Positions 24,769 through 33,546 of a stretch of 64,000 bases of DNA are shown piece by piece. A program made the translations under genes and the position numbers. The DNA is taken from NCBI GenBank assembly GCA_045121595.1, contig JBGVGI010000091.1, positions 164,266 to 228,265 of the forward strand, in the 5' to 3' direction. How positions within the stretch are numbered: the first letter of the stretch is position 1; the number at the start of each line of letters is the position of its first letter. The notes under the pieces were generated by a model. That model did no database searches, was not told the DNA's origin, and worked only from the letters and a program-made list of their open reading frames with translations. The stretch comes from Fumia sp045121595. Lineage in GTDB: Bacteria > Bacillota > Clostridia > Oscillospirales > Ruminococcaceae.

Positions 24769-26226
24769 TCAAATTACTTCTATCAAAAAGGAAACCAATA
24801 TATCCGAGACTGTAAGTGTATATTTAACATCATCAATTACAAGTGACATACTATCACCTTCCTCATCGCGTGTTCCATTTTGTATAAGCTCTTCCATAAA
24901 GTTATATAGACTTTCAAAACTTGAATATTTTTCATTGAAAATCCCCGCCGGTATCATTTCCATAGTAGCTATTGTGGCAAGAGTTTCACCACTCACATTT
25001 GCTCCGGCTAACGGCATAAAAGTATAAACATAATCAACTTTGCCGTCATTTGCGTATCCCATTAATCCAATGGCATCGTTTGGTCCGTATGTACATGAAA
25101 TTAAATCCTCATAGACAGCATCAGTACCAGACATATCTTTTACTTCATAATTCTTTACATTGTAACTCTCTGTGCTGGCATTTATTCCTGCATAAGAAAA
25201 ATAATCATTCACAGCATATTTAATAGAATCCCCAAAACCAAACAAGGTCGGTTGAACTGATTTTTTCAAATAATTGTTCAAATCTGAAAAATCGAAAAAA
25301 TGTTGATATTCTACTCTGTTCAGCCCGTCTAAAGTCATTACTTCATCGACAATCTTGACATCTACATATCTGTATTCTTCCTCTTCGTAGATATCATACA
25401 TTTCATTATAGCCACCGGGAGAATACAAGGTCAACTTATATGCGTCATTTTTAATATTTACTTCGCTAATCTCCATATTGTAGGCATTGTCCGTTTCATA
25501 TATACCATATTTGTATCTCCATGTATCTCCTTCGTATGCAATATGTACGCATTCATACCCACCATCAGGATTATCTAAATTTACCCAAACACCATTGGCA
25601 ATATTTCCGAATTCCTCGACGGTTATAGTGCCTGTTTCTTTTGTGTTCTCATTGTCTTCTTCTAAAACAGAAGCGTCACCTATCGGATTCCATACTACTT
25701 CCTTTTTATCATACTGTTTCCTTAAAGCCTCTGCACATTCTTCTTCCGATACTTTTTTACCATCAATTGTAAATATATAATCACCGGTATTATATTCTAA
25801 AACATTAATACTCTCCATACCGTCATCGGTAAAAGTCAGTCTCTGGACACCACTATCAGAAGCACCACTGCTGTAACTCATAGTGCCATCTTCTTTCAAA
25901 TCTGTACGTGCTCGATAAGAGATATAATAAGCTATATATTCTCCATCACGTAATGTCAGCACCGCAGTATCACCTGCGCCATCATATTCAATGAGCAGTT
26001 CATTTTTTCCGTTATCATCTAAATCTATCACTGCGTAACTGGCAGGTTTTCCCAAATACGAAGTATTTTCATCGGGCAAAGTAAAAATAGTTGCTGTTCT
26101 CTGAGTTTCAAAATCTGTAAAGGTTTTTTCACCACTTAACAACAAGCTTACATCGTCATTTTTCTGACAGCTACACAAAGTCAAAAGCAACGCACATACT
26201 GAAATAATTGCTAAAACTTTTTTCAT
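24769..26226 (-). CDS. Putative lipoprotein of unknown function
   Basis: 485 residues. A signal peptide of about 20 residues ends in a lipobox-like TLCSC, so the mature protein would be anchored by a lipid at the cysteine. The body is acidic, rich in Tyr, Asp and Glu, with no transmembrane segment; a DLDDNGKNELLIEYDGAGD stretch near residues 70-88 resembles FG-GAP/calcium-binding loops. Family not recognised. It is the last gene of a three-gene operon led by a small membrane protein and followed by a TPR-like lipoprotein. Confidence 0.75.
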   Translation of the reverse strand: MKKVLAIISVCALLLTLCSCQKNDDVSLLLSGEKTFTDFETQRTATIFTLPDENTSYLGKPASYAVIDLDDNGKNELLIEYDGAGDTAVLTLRDGEYIAYYISYRARTDLKEDGTMSYSSGASDSGVQRLTFTDDGMESINVLEYNTGDYIFTIDGKKVSEEECAEALRKQYDKKEVVWNPIGDASVLEEDNENTKETGTITVEEFGNIANGVWVNLDNPDGGYECVHIAYEGDTWRYKYGIYETDNAYNMEISEVNIKNDAYKLTLYSPGGYNEMYDIYEEEEYRYVDVKIVDEVMTLDGLNRVEYQHFFDFSDLNNYLKKSVQPTLFGFGDSIKYAVNDYFSYAGINASTESYNVKNYEVKDMSGTDAVYEDLISCTYGPNDAIGLMGYANDGKVDYVYTFMPLAGANVSGETLATIATMEMIPAGIFNEKYSSFESLYNFMEELIQNGTRDEEGDSMSLVIDDVKYTLTVSDILVSFLIEVI

Positions 26227-26261
26227 AAATTACACCTCATAAAGCTCAAATATAATAACTC

Positions 26262-28610
26262 TTATCTTGTAACAGAGATTTTACAATCAATATATCCATA
26301 TTGTTCGGGTTTTGTTGTAATTGAAATTCTGTATCCACCGTATGACATTGTGAACGATTCTTTTTCTTCAGAAATACTCCAGTTATTTTTATTTGAAAAA
26401 TTAGAATCAAAATCAGAAGTATTTTTAATATCGGTAAACAAAACGAGTAATGCTGAAATTACTTTTCTGACGTCACTTTCACGAGCTGATAAATTGAACA
26501 TATGCGTAATATCTGCGCTAAATGTATTATTTTTTATATTATGTGTTAACGACAATGTACAACTTGTGCCTGACATAAATTTTGACTTGGTAATAGAAAT
26601 AGTATCTCCGGAATAACTCGCTGTCATTCCATTCAGCGAAGCTTCAAAATTAGACTCAAATTGCATTTCACTAAAAACATAATAAAGTTTTTCAACAATT
26701 GTAAGCAGGTATTCACTATCTTTATAGCCTTCGCATAACAACAACTTATTTCTGGCATCTTCATACGCATTATCCACCGTTGCAGCAAAACTGTTGGAAG
26801 GAAAAGCACCTATAAGTATATCAACTGCCCTGGAGGCTTCGCCATAGTAATATCCTAATAAAATATCATCCGTGTCTTTGTATCCTCTGCATTTAGACAA
26901 ATATTCCACTGCATCAGTAATATAATTAAGTGCAAGTTTTTCCTTTCCCAGGAGATAATAACACTCTTTTTCCTTATCTGCAGCATCTGAATATCCATAT
27001 GCGTTTACAAAATTTTCTGCAGCCTGGATATAGTCTTTAGAAGCTAAAAGATTTAAACCTTTATCGTAATAATACTTTTGAACTCTTACAGAAGCATCTT
27101 TATAATCCCCTGCTTTAACAAAGTACATAGAAGCAGTTTCAACGTCACCGAGCACCAGACTCTGATCTGCATACAAATAATAGGATTCTTTACTTCTTTC
27201 AGTTGCATTACTATAATTCCCGGCTTGTTCAAAGCATTGTGCCGCCTCTAAATATTGTGTGTCTTTTATATATATTTCACCCTGTTTAAAGTTACATTCC
27301 TTGTACTTTTCAGCAGCGTCAGAATAATTTCCCGCCAGTGAATAGCTTTGAATTGCTGATTGATAATCCTTATTCTTTTCGTGTTCCTGACCGGCAGAAT
27401 ACGAAACCTCAAGAACACGCATGGCAGAATCCTTATAGTCACCTGCCATACCGAAATATTTGCTTGCTTCATCTAATTCGCCTTTTTTCAAAGATTGATC
27501 CGCCTTTTGATAGTAGGCATCAAGCAGTTTATCACCCAAATCAATTTCACAATTCTCATAATAAATGATTGCGTTATCATAATCTCCTTTTTTTGCATAC
27601 TGATCTGCTAAATTCTCATAATATGCCGAAGCGTTGTTAGGGGTCCAATAAACTCCCTTTTTATAAGTTTTTTCAGCTACCGCTGTTATAGCAAAATCAA
27701 GTCCTATATTTCCGTATGCACAATCGTAAACATATCCATCATTATGAAAAATCGGAGTATTCGTTGGGGATAAACTACTGATACTTAAAACATTTTCTAT
27801 ATTGTTTTTTGCATCTGACTTTCCAATGCCAGTCAAAGCGTTTACCATAGCAGGAAGTATTTTCTCACTTTTTTCACTGTTACTGCTTTCGGTAAAATGA
27901 AAACGCAATGATACAACTTCCTTTGTTTTTGAATCGACATATGCAAATTGAATGCCATATTTCATAACAGCTTTATAACAATCTAATGTTTGAGAAGGAG
28001 AAATGTTAAAACCTGTTTCATACTCATTAACAAATCCATTCTCATTAATTATCAAACCTTCCAACTCATTGTCAGCAGGACTTTTTCCAAAATCATTAAG
28101 TATTAAAAGTGTGTTATAATCACTTTTATCATCTACATACGGCACAGTAGTGCTGTATGTAAAGGTTCCATCTTTGTCAACACTTTTAATACAAACATAA
28201 TAATTAGATCTAACCCAACCGCCAAATCCGTTTTGTGCGGAAATATCCAAAAAAACTATAGCACGACCATAATCATCCTTTTCGTACACATAAGAATCAT
28301 TATACTGAGCAGTTGAGGGATTTTTCAAAACCTTATCCATAATGGTTTTTGCGCATGCTATATAATCGTAATCAGAAACATTTTTATTTATATAAACCGA
28401 AACAGTATTTCTTAAAGATTCATTATATTTTGAAATATATTCGTTAAGTGTTATAGTTTTAGAGGACTTCTTTTTGTTCTTAGTGGATGTAACATTATCT
28501 TCCGTAATTATCTGGGAAGAATTATTGATGACACACGGGTCGGTTTTTTGCGAACATCCGAATGTAAAAACAGAAATTAAAACTAAAATTAATGGTAAGA
28601 TTCTTTTCAT
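26262..28610 (-). CDS. Lipoprotein with TPR-like repeats
   Basis: 782 residues. The signal peptide ends in a lipobox FTFGC. A serine/lysine-rich linker and an N-terminal globular part (about residues 50-320) precede roughly eight TPR/Sel1-like helical repeats of about 37 residues (about 325-650). The repeats share motifs such as YFGMAGDYKDSAMRV and CFEQAGNYSNATERS, with a recurring AG-x-Y-x-D/N-A core. A C-terminal beta-rich domain (about 660-782) ends the protein. It likely scaffolds interactions outside the cell membrane. Function unknown; base use is more A+T-rich than neighbouring housekeeping genes. Confidence 0.78.
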   Translation of the reverse strand: MKRILPLILVLISVFTFGCSQKTDPCVINNSSQIITEDNVTSTKNKKKSSKTITLNEYISKYNESLRNTVSVYINKNVSDYDYIACAKTIMDKVLKNPSTAQYNDSYVYEKDDYGRAIVFLDISAQNGFGGWVRSNYYVCIKSVDKDGTFTYSTTVPYVDDKSDYNTLLILNDFGKSPADNELEGLIINENGFVNEYETGFNISPSQTLDCYKAVMKYGIQFAYVDSKTKEVVSLRFHFTESSNSEKSEKILPAMVNALTGIGKSDAKNNIENVLSISSLSPTNTPIFHNDGYVYDCAYGNIGLDFAITAVAEKTYKKGVYWTPNNASAYYENLADQYAKKGDYDNAIIYYENCEIDLGDKLLDAYYQKADQSLKKGELDEASKYFGMAGDYKDSAMRVLEVSYSAGQEHEKNKDYQSAIQSYSLAGNYSDAAEKYKECNFKQGEIYIKDTQYLEAAQCFEQAGNYSNATERSKESYYLYADQSLVLGDVETASMYFVKAGDYKDASVRVQKYYYDKGLNLLASKDYIQAAENFVNAYGYSDAADKEKECYYLLGKEKLALNYITDAVEYLSKCRGYKDTDDILLGYYYGEASRAVDILIGAFPSNSFAATVDNAYEDARNKLLLCEGYKDSEYLLTIVEKLYYVFSEMQFESNFEASLNGMTASYSGDTISITKSKFMSGTSCTLSLTHNIKNNTFSADITHMFNLSARESDVRKVISALLVLFTDIKNTSDFDSNFSNKNNWSISEEKESFTMSYGGYRISITTKPEQYGYIDCKISVTR

Positions 28611-28631
28611 AATAACACTCCATATTTAATA

Positions 28632-28928
28632 CTAATCTTTATTTTCGCTATTACCCGAATACATATAGTCAATAACTTTTAATATTAAAACCAGTGCGAC
28701 AGGTGTAAAGACAGCAAATATGATTGTGCCATCTCCTGCTTCTGTTTCGCCAAACAAAAAATTTAAACACATATGCCCATATCCAATTGCACTACCAATT
28801 GTAAAAAGCAATCTTATCAAACGTGCACCGGGCGTGTCACCAAATAATCTCACACAAATTCCTGAAACGAACATACCAACTACAATACAATCAACTATTA
28901 CAATAAATAAGAAGAATAATTCGAACAC
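28632..28928 (-). CDS. Small membrane protein, operon leader
   Basis: 98 residues from a GTG at 28928 with AGGAGG 7 nt before it. Three hydrophobic helices (about residues 2-25, 36-58 and 68-88) and a short charged tail are visible. It lies 21 nt before the TPR lipoprotein and directly after a consensus promoter. No family recognised. It may be the membrane partner of the two lipoproteins; that is inference from the operon only. Confidence 0.68.
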   Translation of the reverse strand: MFELFFLFIVIVDCIVVGMFVSGICVRLFGDTPGARLIRLLFTIGSAIGYGHMCLNFLFGETEAGDGTIIFAVFTPVALVLILKVIDYMYSGNSENKD

Positions 28929-28958
28929 AACAAGACCTCCTAAATAATTTTTAATAGA

Positions 28959-28987
28959 ATTTTAACACATAAGTAGCCAAATGTCAA
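28959..28987 (-). promoter_or_regulatory. Promoter of the lipoprotein operon
   Basis: On the minus strand TTGACA (28982-28987) and TAAAAT (28959-28964) are 17 bp apart, near consensus. The divergent XRE gene begins 68 bp away. Confidence 0.8.
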
Positions 28988-29054
28988 CATATGTATTCAT
29001 AATTGGGTGGGATATGGGTTAGAATATACATATACGATACGCAGAGGTGATGGT

Positions 29055-29294
29055 ATGTATATTCCGACGTTAGACCCTCGGTTAGTGGGTGAAACGATAA
29101 GCCATTTCAGGAAAAAAGCAAAGATGTCGCAGGAGGTTTTAAGCGGACTTGCGGACATCGGCAGAAGTCATTTAAGCGCCATTGAACGCGGAGAAAGAAA
29201 ACCTACACTTGAAACCCTCTATAAAATCTGCAACGCACTTGACATAAAAATGAGCACGGTAATTGAAAAAATGGAAGAAGATATAAATGAATAA
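29055..29294 (+). CDS. XRE-family transcriptional regulator
   Basis: 79 residues from the ATG at 29055, which has AGAGGTG just upstream; an earlier in-frame ATG lacks such a site. One Cro/C1-type helix-turn-helix fills residues 9-65, with MSQEVLSGLADIGRSHLSAI and ERGERKPTLETL. No effector domain is present. It is divergent from the lipoprotein operon and is the natural candidate for its regulator. A terminator follows at 29292. Confidence 0.88.
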   Translation: MYIPTLDPRLVGETISHFRKKAKMSQEVLSGLADIGRSHLSAIERGERKPTLETLYKICNALDIKMSTVIEKMEEDINE

Positions 29295-29327
29295 ACTCCA
29301 GACGAAAAAATACGTTTGGAGTTTTTG
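29292..29327 (+). terminator. Terminator of the XRE gene
   Basis: AAACTCCAgACG / CGTttGGAGTTT stem and T run directly after the stop. Confidence 0.82.
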
Positions 29328-29339
29328 TTTATAGATAGT

Positions 29340-29600
29340 TTTTAAAGGACCCACCTCATCCACCGCTGACGCGGTCCCCCTTCCCCCACTGGGGAAGGCT
29401 TGAACGTAGTGAAAGCCTGACGGGCTCGGGAGTGAATGATAGTCCGGTGGACTGTCAGAGCCAAGCCGTGGCCCGAGTCGCAACGAGGGAAGGCTTTTTT
29501 CCGTCAGGAATTTTATATCGCGTTTGCAAAGCAAACATTTTCTCTCCCTCAGTTTTTGTAAACAAAAACAGCTCCCTCATCAGAGGGAGCCTTTATTGAG
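29340..29600. repeat. Repeat-rich, hairpin-rich intergenic DNA
   Basis: No gene. The stretch is more G+C-rich than its surroundings and packed with inverted repeats: CCTTCCCC / GGGGAAGG, GTTTGC-AAA-GCAAAC, GTTTTTGT / ACAAAAAC, and GCTCCCTC / GAGGGAGC near 29571-29590, the last followed by CTTTATT like a terminator. Phrases such as CAGCTCCCTC recall dispersed intergenic repeats of gut Clostridia. A minus-strand frame here merely reads through the repeats. Confidence 0.7.
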
Positions 29601-29667
29601 TTTCGGAGTTTTTGTTTTTAGTCAATATATTGCTTTGCAATTCTAACGTCTTGCTAATCGAAAGCAT

Positions 29668-29694
29668 GGGACGTCGAGGACGCCGTCCCCTACA
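29668..29694. repeat. 27-bp dispersed repeat, copy 1
   Basis: It is an exact inverted match to the last 27 bases of the window (63974-64000). The core is a near-palindrome around GACGTCGAGGACGCCGTC. Confidence 0.9.
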
Positions 29695-29761
29695 ATTCAA
29701 AAGGCTTTTTTAATTCGTTTTGAAAGGCAAAATATTTCACTCACCAAAGGTGAATTTCATT

Positions 29762-29791
29762 GAAAAAGACTTCCCAAACGGGAAGTCTTTT
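29762..29791 (-). terminator. Terminator of the ugd-uxs-sugar transferase operon
   Basis: AAAGACTTCCC / GGGAAGTCTTT stem with T run on the minus strand, just past the transferase stop. Confidence 0.88.
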
Positions 29792-29793
29792 GA

Positions 29794-30429
29794 TTAGTAT
29801 GCGCCTTTGCCCGTAATAACGGCTTTAACCGTCAAGAGCAGGATTTTAATATCGGTGAAAAGAGAAGCTTCGTTGATATAACGAAGATCCATTTCAATCC
29901 ATTCGTCAAAGCTTATATCGTTTCTTCCCGAAATCTGCCAATAGCAGGTAATACCGGGTTTTGTGAGCAGACGCTGAAGCTGATATTCGTTACATTCCTT
30001 TGTTTCATAAGTAGGAAGCGGTCTTGGGCCTACAAGGGACATATTGCCGATAAGCACGTTTAAAAGCTGAGGCAGTTCGTCGATACTTGTTTTTCTTATA
30101 AAAGCACCGATTTTCGTAATACGGGGGTCTTCTTTCATCTTGAAAGCGGGGCCGTCAAGCTCATTGAACTTACCGAGTTCCTCACGCATTTTTGAAGCAT
30201 TCACGTGCATACTGCGAAACTTGAACATCTTAAAAGGCACGTTGTTAAGTCCGCTTCTTTCCTGAATAAAGATGGGTTTGCCACCGTCTTCAAGGAAGAT
30301 AAGCAAGGATACTATTAAAAACACGGGAGAAAGGCAGATTATTCCAAAAAAGCCCGCTACAATATCGATAAATCGTTTTACAAATCTGTAAGCTAAGCTT
30401 TTTTTGTGGTTTACGACCGTTTCTTTCAT
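29794..30429 (-). CDS. Undecaprenyl-phosphate sugar phosphotransferase (bacterial sugar transferase)
   Basis: 211 residues. An N-terminal membrane helix (about residues 16-40) precedes the catalytic domain. PIFIQERSGLNNVPFKMFKFRSM, IRKTSIDELPQLLNVLIGNM and SLVGPRPLP are signatures of the polyisoprenyl-phosphate hexose-1-phosphate transferase family. It would load the first sugar phosphate onto undecaprenyl phosphate for capsule or exopolysaccharide. It overlaps the upstream decarboxylase by 4 nt in a UDP-sugar operon. No flippase or polymerase gene is nearby. Confidence 0.93.
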   Translation of the reverse strand: MKETVVNHKKSLAYRFVKRFIDIVAGFFGIICLSPVFLIVSLLIFLEDGGKPIFIQERSGLNNVPFKMFKFRSMHVNASKMREELGKFNELDGPAFKMKEDPRITKIGAFIRKTSIDELPQLLNVLIGNMSLVGPRPLPTYETKECNEYQLQRLLTKPGITCYWQISGRNDISFDEWIEMDLRYINEASLFTDIKILLLTVKAVITGKGAY

Positions 30430-31364
30430 TCTTGCACAACCTTATAATATTCTATCGTTTTATCCAGTCCTTCGTCGAGCTTTATAAGAGGAGACCAATT
30501 AAGCTTTTCCTTTGCAAGGGTAATATCGGGTCTTCTCTGTTTCGGGTCATCACCCGGAAGCGGACAGAAGGTAAGTTTTGATTTTGAATTTGTCTTTGCG
30601 ATAACCTTTTCGGCAAGTTCAAGCATAGTAAACTCACCCGGGTTACCTAAATTCACGGGGCCCAAAAAGCTTTCGTCCGATTCCATCATACGGATAATAC
30701 CTTCAATAAGGTCATCGACAAAGCAAAAGCTTCTCGTCTGTTTGCCGTCGCCGTAGATAGTGATATCCTCGTTATTAAGAGCCTGTAAAATAAAGTTTGA
30801 AACAACTCGTCCGTCTTTCGGGTCCATATTGGGGCCGTAGGTATTGAAAATTCTGATTACCTTGATTTTCGTGCCAAACTCTCTGTTATAATCAAAGCAC
30901 AAAGTTTCGGCACAGCGTTTGCCCTCGTCATAACAGCTTCTGATACCGTCGGGGTTAACGTTACCCCAATAGCTTTCAGGTTGCGGATGCACAATCGCAT
31001 CCCCGTAAACCTCACTCGTAGAAAACTGCAAAAGAGTGGCATCATATTTCTTTGCAAGTTCAAGCATATTGATAATGCCGAAAATACAGGTTTTTGCCGT
31101 AGAAGTAGGGCTTTTCTGATATGCGGGAGGACTTGCAGGACAAGCGGCATTATAAATCAAATCGACCTGAAGGTCAATGGGATTTACAACGTCCCACTCG
31201 ATAAACTCAAAGTTAGGAAGATTAAGTAAATCCTTAATATTTTCCATTCTGCCCGTGAACAGATTATCAAGGGCATAAACGTAGTTATTTTCATCAAGAG
31301 TCAACCTTTTGCAAAGGTTACTTCCTAAAAATCCTGCGCCACCTGTTACCAAAATACGTTTCAT
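30426..31364 (-). CDS. UDP-glucuronate decarboxylase (UDP-xylose synthase) family SDR
   Basis: 312 residues. A Rossmann GGAGFLGSN loop at residues 8-16 binds NAD. The substrate segment NAACPASPPAYQ and the catalytic SCYDEGKR (YxxxK) are characteristic of UDP-xylose synthases rather than 4-epimerases. It should decarboxylate the UDP-glucuronate made by the adjacent dehydrogenase. The three genes overlap or abut (gap of 3 nt to ugd), so they form one operon. Confidence 0.9.
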   Translation of the reverse strand: MKRILVTGGAGFLGSNLCKRLTLDENNYVYALDNLFTGRMENIKDLLNLPNFEFIEWDVVNPIDLQVDLIYNAACPASPPAYQKSPTSTAKTCIFGIINMLELAKKYDATLLQFSTSEVYGDAIVHPQPESYWGNVNPDGIRSCYDEGKRCAETLCFDYNREFGTKIKVIRIFNTYGPNMDPKDGRVVSNFILQALNNEDITIYGDGKQTRSFCFVDDLIEGIIRMMESDESFLGPVNLGNPGEFTMLELAEKVIAKTNSKSKLTFCPLPGDDPKQRRPDITLAKEKLNWSPLIKLDEGLDKTIEYYKVVQE

Positions 31365-31367
31365 AAT

Positions 31368-32585
31368 TTAATCCCTGCTGAACAAATCTCGTGTATAGAC
31401 CTTGTCCGAAACATTCTCGAGTTCTTTATCATAGCGGTTTGCGATGATAATATCGGTAAAGTCCATAAATTTTTCAATATCATTTTCAACCTTAAAGCCG
31501 TTGTATACGTCGTTTTTCACGGTCGGCTCGTAGATTACAATCTCAGCGCCCATCTTTTCAAGATGCTTCATAACGTCCTGAATGGAGGACTGTCTGAAAT
31601 TGTCACTGCCGCTTTTCATGGTAAGTCTGTAGATACCGATTACGGGAACGTCATCCTTTTTAACGCGGTTTGCAGACTCAAAAACGCGGTTTGCAATATA
31701 CTCTTTACGGGTTTTGTTGGATTCAACAACCGCTTTTATCATATTTTCGGGAACGCCGTCAAAGTCCGCAAGGAGCTGTTTTGTATCCTTGGGCAGACAG
31801 TAACCGCCGTAGCCGAAAGAGGGGTTATTGTAGTTCATACCGATTCGTGGGTCAAACCCAACACCCTCGATAATTTCTTTGGTGTTAAGGTTTTTCATTT
31901 CGGCAAAAGTATCAAGCTCGTTGAAAAACGATATTCTGAGTGCAAGATAGGTATTTGCAAAAAGCTTTATTGCTTCTGCCTCTCTTAAACCTGTAATCAA
32001 AATCGGGATATTCTCACTTTTAGCACCGTCAGATAAAAGACGTGCGAAAAGCTCCCCGCCTTTTTTGGTTTCCTCATCATTTTCAGGGACACCGACAACA
32101 ATTCTACTCGGATAGAGGTTATCGTAAAGTGCCTTGCCCTCACGCAAAAACTCGGGGCTGAAGACGATTTTACTGTAACCGTATTTTTCTCTCACAGAGT
32201 CGGTATAGCCTATCGGAATGGTAGATTTTATTACGATTAAAGCGTCTTTATTATACGACAAAACTGTCTCAATAGTAGCCTCAACCGAAGCAGTATCGAA
32301 ACAATTATTAATTTCATCATAATTTGTAGGGGTACTTATCACAACAATGTCAGCTTCCGAAAACGCGAGTTTTGCATCGGTGGTTGCTGTAAGGAAAAGC
32401 TTTTCGTTTTTAAGGAATGCTTCGATTTCGTTATCGGCAATCGGAGATTTCTTATCGGTTATAAGCTTTACCTTTTCTTCTGAGATGTCAAATGCATAGA
32501 CTTCATTATTCTGCGAAAGTAAGACGGCATTGCTGAGTCCCACATAGCCTGTACCGGCTATAGCAACTTTAATTTTGTCTGCCAT
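31368..32585 (-). CDS. ugd: UDP-glucose 6-dehydrogenase
   Basis: 405 residues. It oxidises UDP-glucose to UDP-glucuronate with two NAD+. GTGYVGLS near residue 11 binds NAD, SPEFLREGKA is the family signature and the catalytic cysteine lies in GYGGYCLPKDT. It is the first gene of the UDP-xylose operon. A 276-bp inverted-repeat element ends 32 bp upstream of the ATG and so forms or replaces its upstream region. Confidence 0.95.
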   Translation of the reverse strand: MADKIKVAIAGTGYVGLSNAVLLSQNNEVYAFDISEEKVKLITDKKSPIADNEIEAFLKNEKLFLTATTDAKLAFSEADIVVISTPTNYDEINNCFDTASVEATIETVLSYNKDALIVIKSTIPIGYTDSVREKYGYSKIVFSPEFLREGKALYDNLYPSRIVVGVPENDEETKKGGELFARLLSDGAKSENIPILITGLREAEAIKLFANTYLALRISFFNELDTFAEMKNLNTKEIIEGVGFDPRIGMNYNNPSFGYGGYCLPKDTKQLLADFDGVPENMIKAVVESNKTRKEYIANRVFESANRVKKDDVPVIGIYRLTMKSGSDNFRQSSIQDVMKHLEKMGAEIVIYEPTVKNDVYNGFKVENDIEKFMDFTDIIIANRYDKELENVSDKVYTRDLFSRD

Positions 32586-32617
32586 TCTTATATCTCCCTG
32601 ATTTGGTTTTATCAGTC

Positions 32618-32893
32618 AGGCGTAACCGACAAATCCGAACCAGCCTGAAATTATTCAAAATTCGGCTTTTTCTGCGTTGTCGGGCTTGAAAGACGCGAGT
32701 ATTCCTTCGCCCTGCCGCCTTGAAAAATCACAAATTTTGAAAAATTTCAGGTTCGGCGAATTTTTTACACACTGTTTTTCAGGTGTTTCGAGGCAAAACC
32801 ACAGTGAATACTCTTTGTATTCACGCGGATTTTAACAAAGAAACAATGGAAAACAGTAAGTAAAAAACGGGTTCGGATTCGTCGATTACGCCT
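32618..32893. repeat. 276-bp dispersed element with terminal inverted repeats, copy 2
   Basis: Ends are AGGCGTAACCGACAAATC and, inverted, AGGCGTAATCGACGAATC. The whole length aligns to the reverse complement of 9513-9782, most closely across CAAAACCACAGTGAATAC. It fills the gap between nth and ugd. Confidence 0.8.
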
Positions 32894-32919
32894 AATTATA
32901 TCATAATTTTTTATATTTT

Positions 32920-33546
32920 TCAAGCTTTTTCTTTACATATTTCCTTCAAGGGACAAATTTCGCATTTCGGCGAACGTGCTATGCAGTATTCACGACCGAA
33001 CAAAACGAGGCGGTGGCAAAAATCGTTACTTTCCTCAGGCGGTAAAATCTTTATTAAATCCATCTCAACCTTGAAAGGTTCTTTGTTAACTGTAAGTCCG
33101 AGTCGTTTGCATATCCTGATGCAGTGAGTATCGGTCACAACCGCAGGTTTAAGGAAAATATCACCCATAATGAGGTTTGCAGTTTTTCTCCCTACCCCGG
33201 GAAGCTTTAAAAGTCCCTCGAGAGTACGGGGGAGTTCACCATTAAAATCATCTATAAGCATTTTTGAAAGAAGCTTTATATCACGCGCCTTTGTTCTGAA
33301 AAGTCCGCAGGTTTTAATTTCTTCCTCGATATCCTTAACGTCGGCGTTTGCAAGGGCTTCAAGGGTATCAAATCTTTTAAAAAGTGACGGAGTCACCATA
33401 TTAACCCTTGCGTCGGTACACTGCGCAGAAAGGCGTGTTGCAATCAAAAGCTCGTACGGTTTTTCATAAATAAGTGAACATTTTGCATCAGGGTAAAGGT
33501 TTTTTAAGCCCTCTACCGCTTTTAAAGCTCTTTCTTTTTTAGTCAT
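32920..33546 (-). CDS. nth: Endonuclease III
   Basis: 208 residues from the ATG at 33546, preferred to an earlier frame start because the protein then begins MTKKERALK. A bifunctional glycosylase/AP-lyase that removes oxidised pyrimidines. The helix-hairpin-helix is LPGVGRKTAN, with its catalytic lysine in VGRKT and aspartate in VTDTHC. The C-terminal 4Fe-4S cysteines follow C-x6-C-x2-C-x5-C. It overlaps the end of the fumarase beta gene by 8 nt. Confidence 0.95.
   Translation of the reverse strand: MTKKERALKAVEGLKNLYPDAKCSLIYEKPYELLIATRLSAQCTDARVNMVTPSLFKRFDTLEALANADVKDIEEEIKTCGLFRTKARDIKLLSKMLIDDFNGELPRTLEGLLKLPGVGRKTANLIMGDIFLKPAVVTDTHCIRICKRLGLTVNKEPFKVEMDLIKILPPEESNDFCHRLVLFGREYCIARSPKCEICPLKEICKEKA

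Noticed and set aside
29172..29534. 120-codon minus-strand frame across the repeat nest
   Set aside because: It reads through the XRE gene, its terminator and repeats; composition is set by the repeats.
30426..31364. UDP-glucose 4-epimerase
   Set aside because: The ACPASPPAYQ and SCYDEGKR motifs and the adjacent UDP-glucose dehydrogenase fit a UDP-glucuronate decarboxylase better.
31563..31988. 141-codon plus-strand frame
   Set aside because: Antisense shadow of ugd with no start signals.
32850..32893. tRNA-like GGTTCGGATTC segment
   Set aside because: It is part of the element's terminal inverted repeat; no cloverleaf can be drawn.
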